From Musa acuminata AAA Group (lineage: Eukaryota; Streptophyta; Magnoliopsida; Zingiberales; Musaceae): 64,000 bases of DNA. The DNA lies in contig NC_088357.1 in assembly GCF_036884655.1 (NCBI RefSeq), forward strand, positions 44,355,501 to 44,419,500, given 5' to 3'. Position 1 is the first letter of the stretch. Each line of letters begins with the position of its first letter. The notes beneath the pieces were generated by a model, which saw only the letters and a program-made list of their open reading frames with translations, had not been told where the DNA came from and ran no database searches. Both the position numbers and the translations under genes were made by a program. Below, piece by piece: positions 62,221 through 64,000 of this stretch.

Positions 62221-64000
62221 TTAATATAATATATATAGTAATTTATTATTGATGGTAATTAAAATAGCTTTGGTCAAGCGATCCATTGTGTTCGCGTCGA
62301 GTCAAGTTGTCCTACTCGCTAGACTCGTTGACCTAGCTAGGCCAAGCCAAGCCACTTGTTCCAACTCAGGACACTTGGCATTATCTAGGATAAGCATCTC
62401 CACGTAGGTCACTATCTTTGTTGGTATGCTTATCTCTCGAACTCCATTCAAAGGATAAAAACAAAGGGATACCTATTGATATAACAATGAAATGATCAAA
62501 CTTCTTCCCCAATTTTGAAATGATTCCAACAAACAAAATGTATGTTTGCTATCTATTAATTCAATCAAAATCCCCTAAATATACTCTTACAAATGCCAAT
62601 GAGCCGTACATCCGATGGGTGGCTTGGAATGTTATCTTGGAATTAGGCACCTAATCCTCTTATTTTAACTATTTATTTGATGAACAGAGAGTGAAAAATA
62701 AGTCCATCATGATCATTAAATACTATTGGATTCTCTCGCTTGAAAACATATGTTTTGTATTGTTGATCAAAGCAGATGAGCATAAGAAAGGACATTAATT
62801 TTGATGCTTCGTCGCTCCATTCAAGAAGCCATGAGAGAGAATCTTATTTTAGTGGGAGTTCTGGAAAGAGGAATCGCTCGATTTAAAATTTTCTCATTCG
62901 AAATAAGACTTAAAACCTTCCCTATTTTAATAAATATAAGGATGATCCGAACTTCTTAGATTTCATGATTCAAGAAAATAAATATATAATAATTCAATAA
63001 TTAAACTTTATATGAATTTTATGATTTTTAAATATTTGATGAGATATTTATATATATTTATATTTAATTAATCATAGACCAAATCTATCGTATGTCATCT
63101 AATCAAGATTTTATATATATTAATTTTTCAATCGAAGCACCCGTCTTACTTTTTAAAAGATGAGATTACTTTATTCTCTTTACTTTATTCTTTTTGTTTT
63201 ATTCTCGTTCAATTATCGTCACTTTTTCTTTTAGGTAGACGTTTTCGATCGTCGCCTTCCACCGATCGCCTTTACCCCGCGAGGCCCTATCATCCCTCCC
63301 TTCATCATAGTTGCATTTCACCCCATCATGGTTACCTTCACCCTACAATGCTCTACCCTCTACCCTCTACCCTATGAGGCCTGTATAGAGGTCGACATAA
63401 TGGCATTGTCATTATAGGGGCCAATGATAACACAAAGGAAGGTCTCTAGTTTCTCGTTCTTAGTGAATGAAGTTGAAATCCATAGAGCCGAGGATGATTG
63501 TGATAAGTAGGAAAGGAGGTTGCCATGACAACAATAGTAAATAAGGGGGAGGCCACACTCGAGGATATTAGCTGCCTCCATGATGATACGATAAAGGGGA
63601 TGAAAGTGATCAACAGACATGGTTGAAGAGATAGAAGTTGGCAAAACTAATTCTGAAGGTGACAATATAATGAAGGAGACTGATGCCACAATAGCAATGA
63701 ATGAGGGTGAGGACACACTCGAGTGCCTTAGCAACCTTTGCAGGGACACAAGGGAGGGGGCGGAAGGGACCAGCATGTTGGAAGGTAGTGGGCCTTGCGA
63801 CGAGGTGGAGGTGGCAGGGTGAACAGGGACAAGTTGAGGGAGGGAGGTCTCGAGGATCTTGAGTATGATCACTATAGGGATCATCATCATAGAGGTCGTT
63901 ACCATGGAGGCTATTGCCATGGCGAATCGAAGGTCAATGCAATTATAGTGTTGCTATGAAGATAAATTCTAAAAGATAATTAAGACGGTTATGGTGGCCC
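62221..64000. other. AT-rich then low-complexity DNA, no gene recognised
   Basis: From 62280 to 62400 there is GC-richer sequence with 'ctagactcgttgacctagctaggcc'. From 63130 to the end there are repeats of 'taccctc', 'gaggacacactcgag' (near 63545 and 63710) and 'catcatcat'. A 182-codon open frame on the minus strand (63372-63920) is Ser/Leu/Ile-rich, has no recognisable domain and overlaps repeats; I judge it non-coding. Confidence 0.4.

Noticed and set aside
63372..63920. 182-codon minus-strand open frame
   Set aside because: Ser/Leu/Ile-rich with no domain, overlaps internal repeats and has an open frame on the other strand too. No promoter or splice evidence.
1..64000. CRISPR array, tRNA, rRNA, bacterial operon features
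   Set aside because: Tandem repeats seen have no spacer pattern, no cloverleaf or rRNA segment was recognised, and the gene structure is eukaryotic.

Overview
The window reads as plant nuclear DNA: intron-rich genes with GT-AG introns, AT-rich intergenic and intronic DNA, GC-rich first exons, plant-only gene families and many transposon remnants. A monocot, possibly Musaceae-like, is my guess from gene style and the TIR-only gene. That placement is inference; I could not run a search.

Layout, left to right. (1) 1-5700: the end of a foldback-type element, a LINE-type RNase H relic on the minus strand, then DNA in which I see no gene. (2) 5778-7050 (+): a three-exon NAC transcription factor of the NST/SND secondary-wall type. 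(3) 8443-29899 (+): a complete 21-exon Sec1/Munc18 gene of the KEULE type, 663 aa when spliced. Its introns hold a ~1.2-kb foldback element and a hAT-type insertion. (4) 31226-36114: a full-length but dead hAT transposon with an exact 8-bp target duplication. (5) 36639-42258 (-): CLPR4, a non-catalytic subunit of the plastid Clp protease, in seven exons, one intron being GC-AG. (6) 42615-45048 (+): the start of an EXO84C-like exocyst gene, divergent from CLPR4 across a 356-bp shared promoter; it breaks by frameshift and continues as a pseudogene. (7) 47387-48073 (-): a two-exon TIR-only protein. (8) 54025-59688 (+): a clade-E PP2C phosphatase in five exons, with two hAT-type insertions in its last intron. 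(9) 59.7-64 kb: an unidentified GC-rich segment, a perfect 23-bp palindrome around a TA run, five ~200-bp tandem repeats and low-complexity DNA.

The genes do not form a pathway. KEULE and EXO84C both belong to the secretory vesicle tethering and fusion machinery, NST-type NACs control secondary walls, and TIR proteins act in immunity. I assembled the gene models by hand: every exon joins in frame and agrees with the remembered family sequence. I found no tRNA, rRNA or CRISPR array.

The strongest structural result is a set of hAT-type insertions, each with an 8-bp target duplication: one long copy with transposase relics and three short ones with similar ends. A separate foldback/TIR family is present in four copies. 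I found no undescribed multi-gene system; the most unusual items are the foldback element inside KEULE, the duplicated splice acceptor in the NAC gene and the TIR-only gene.
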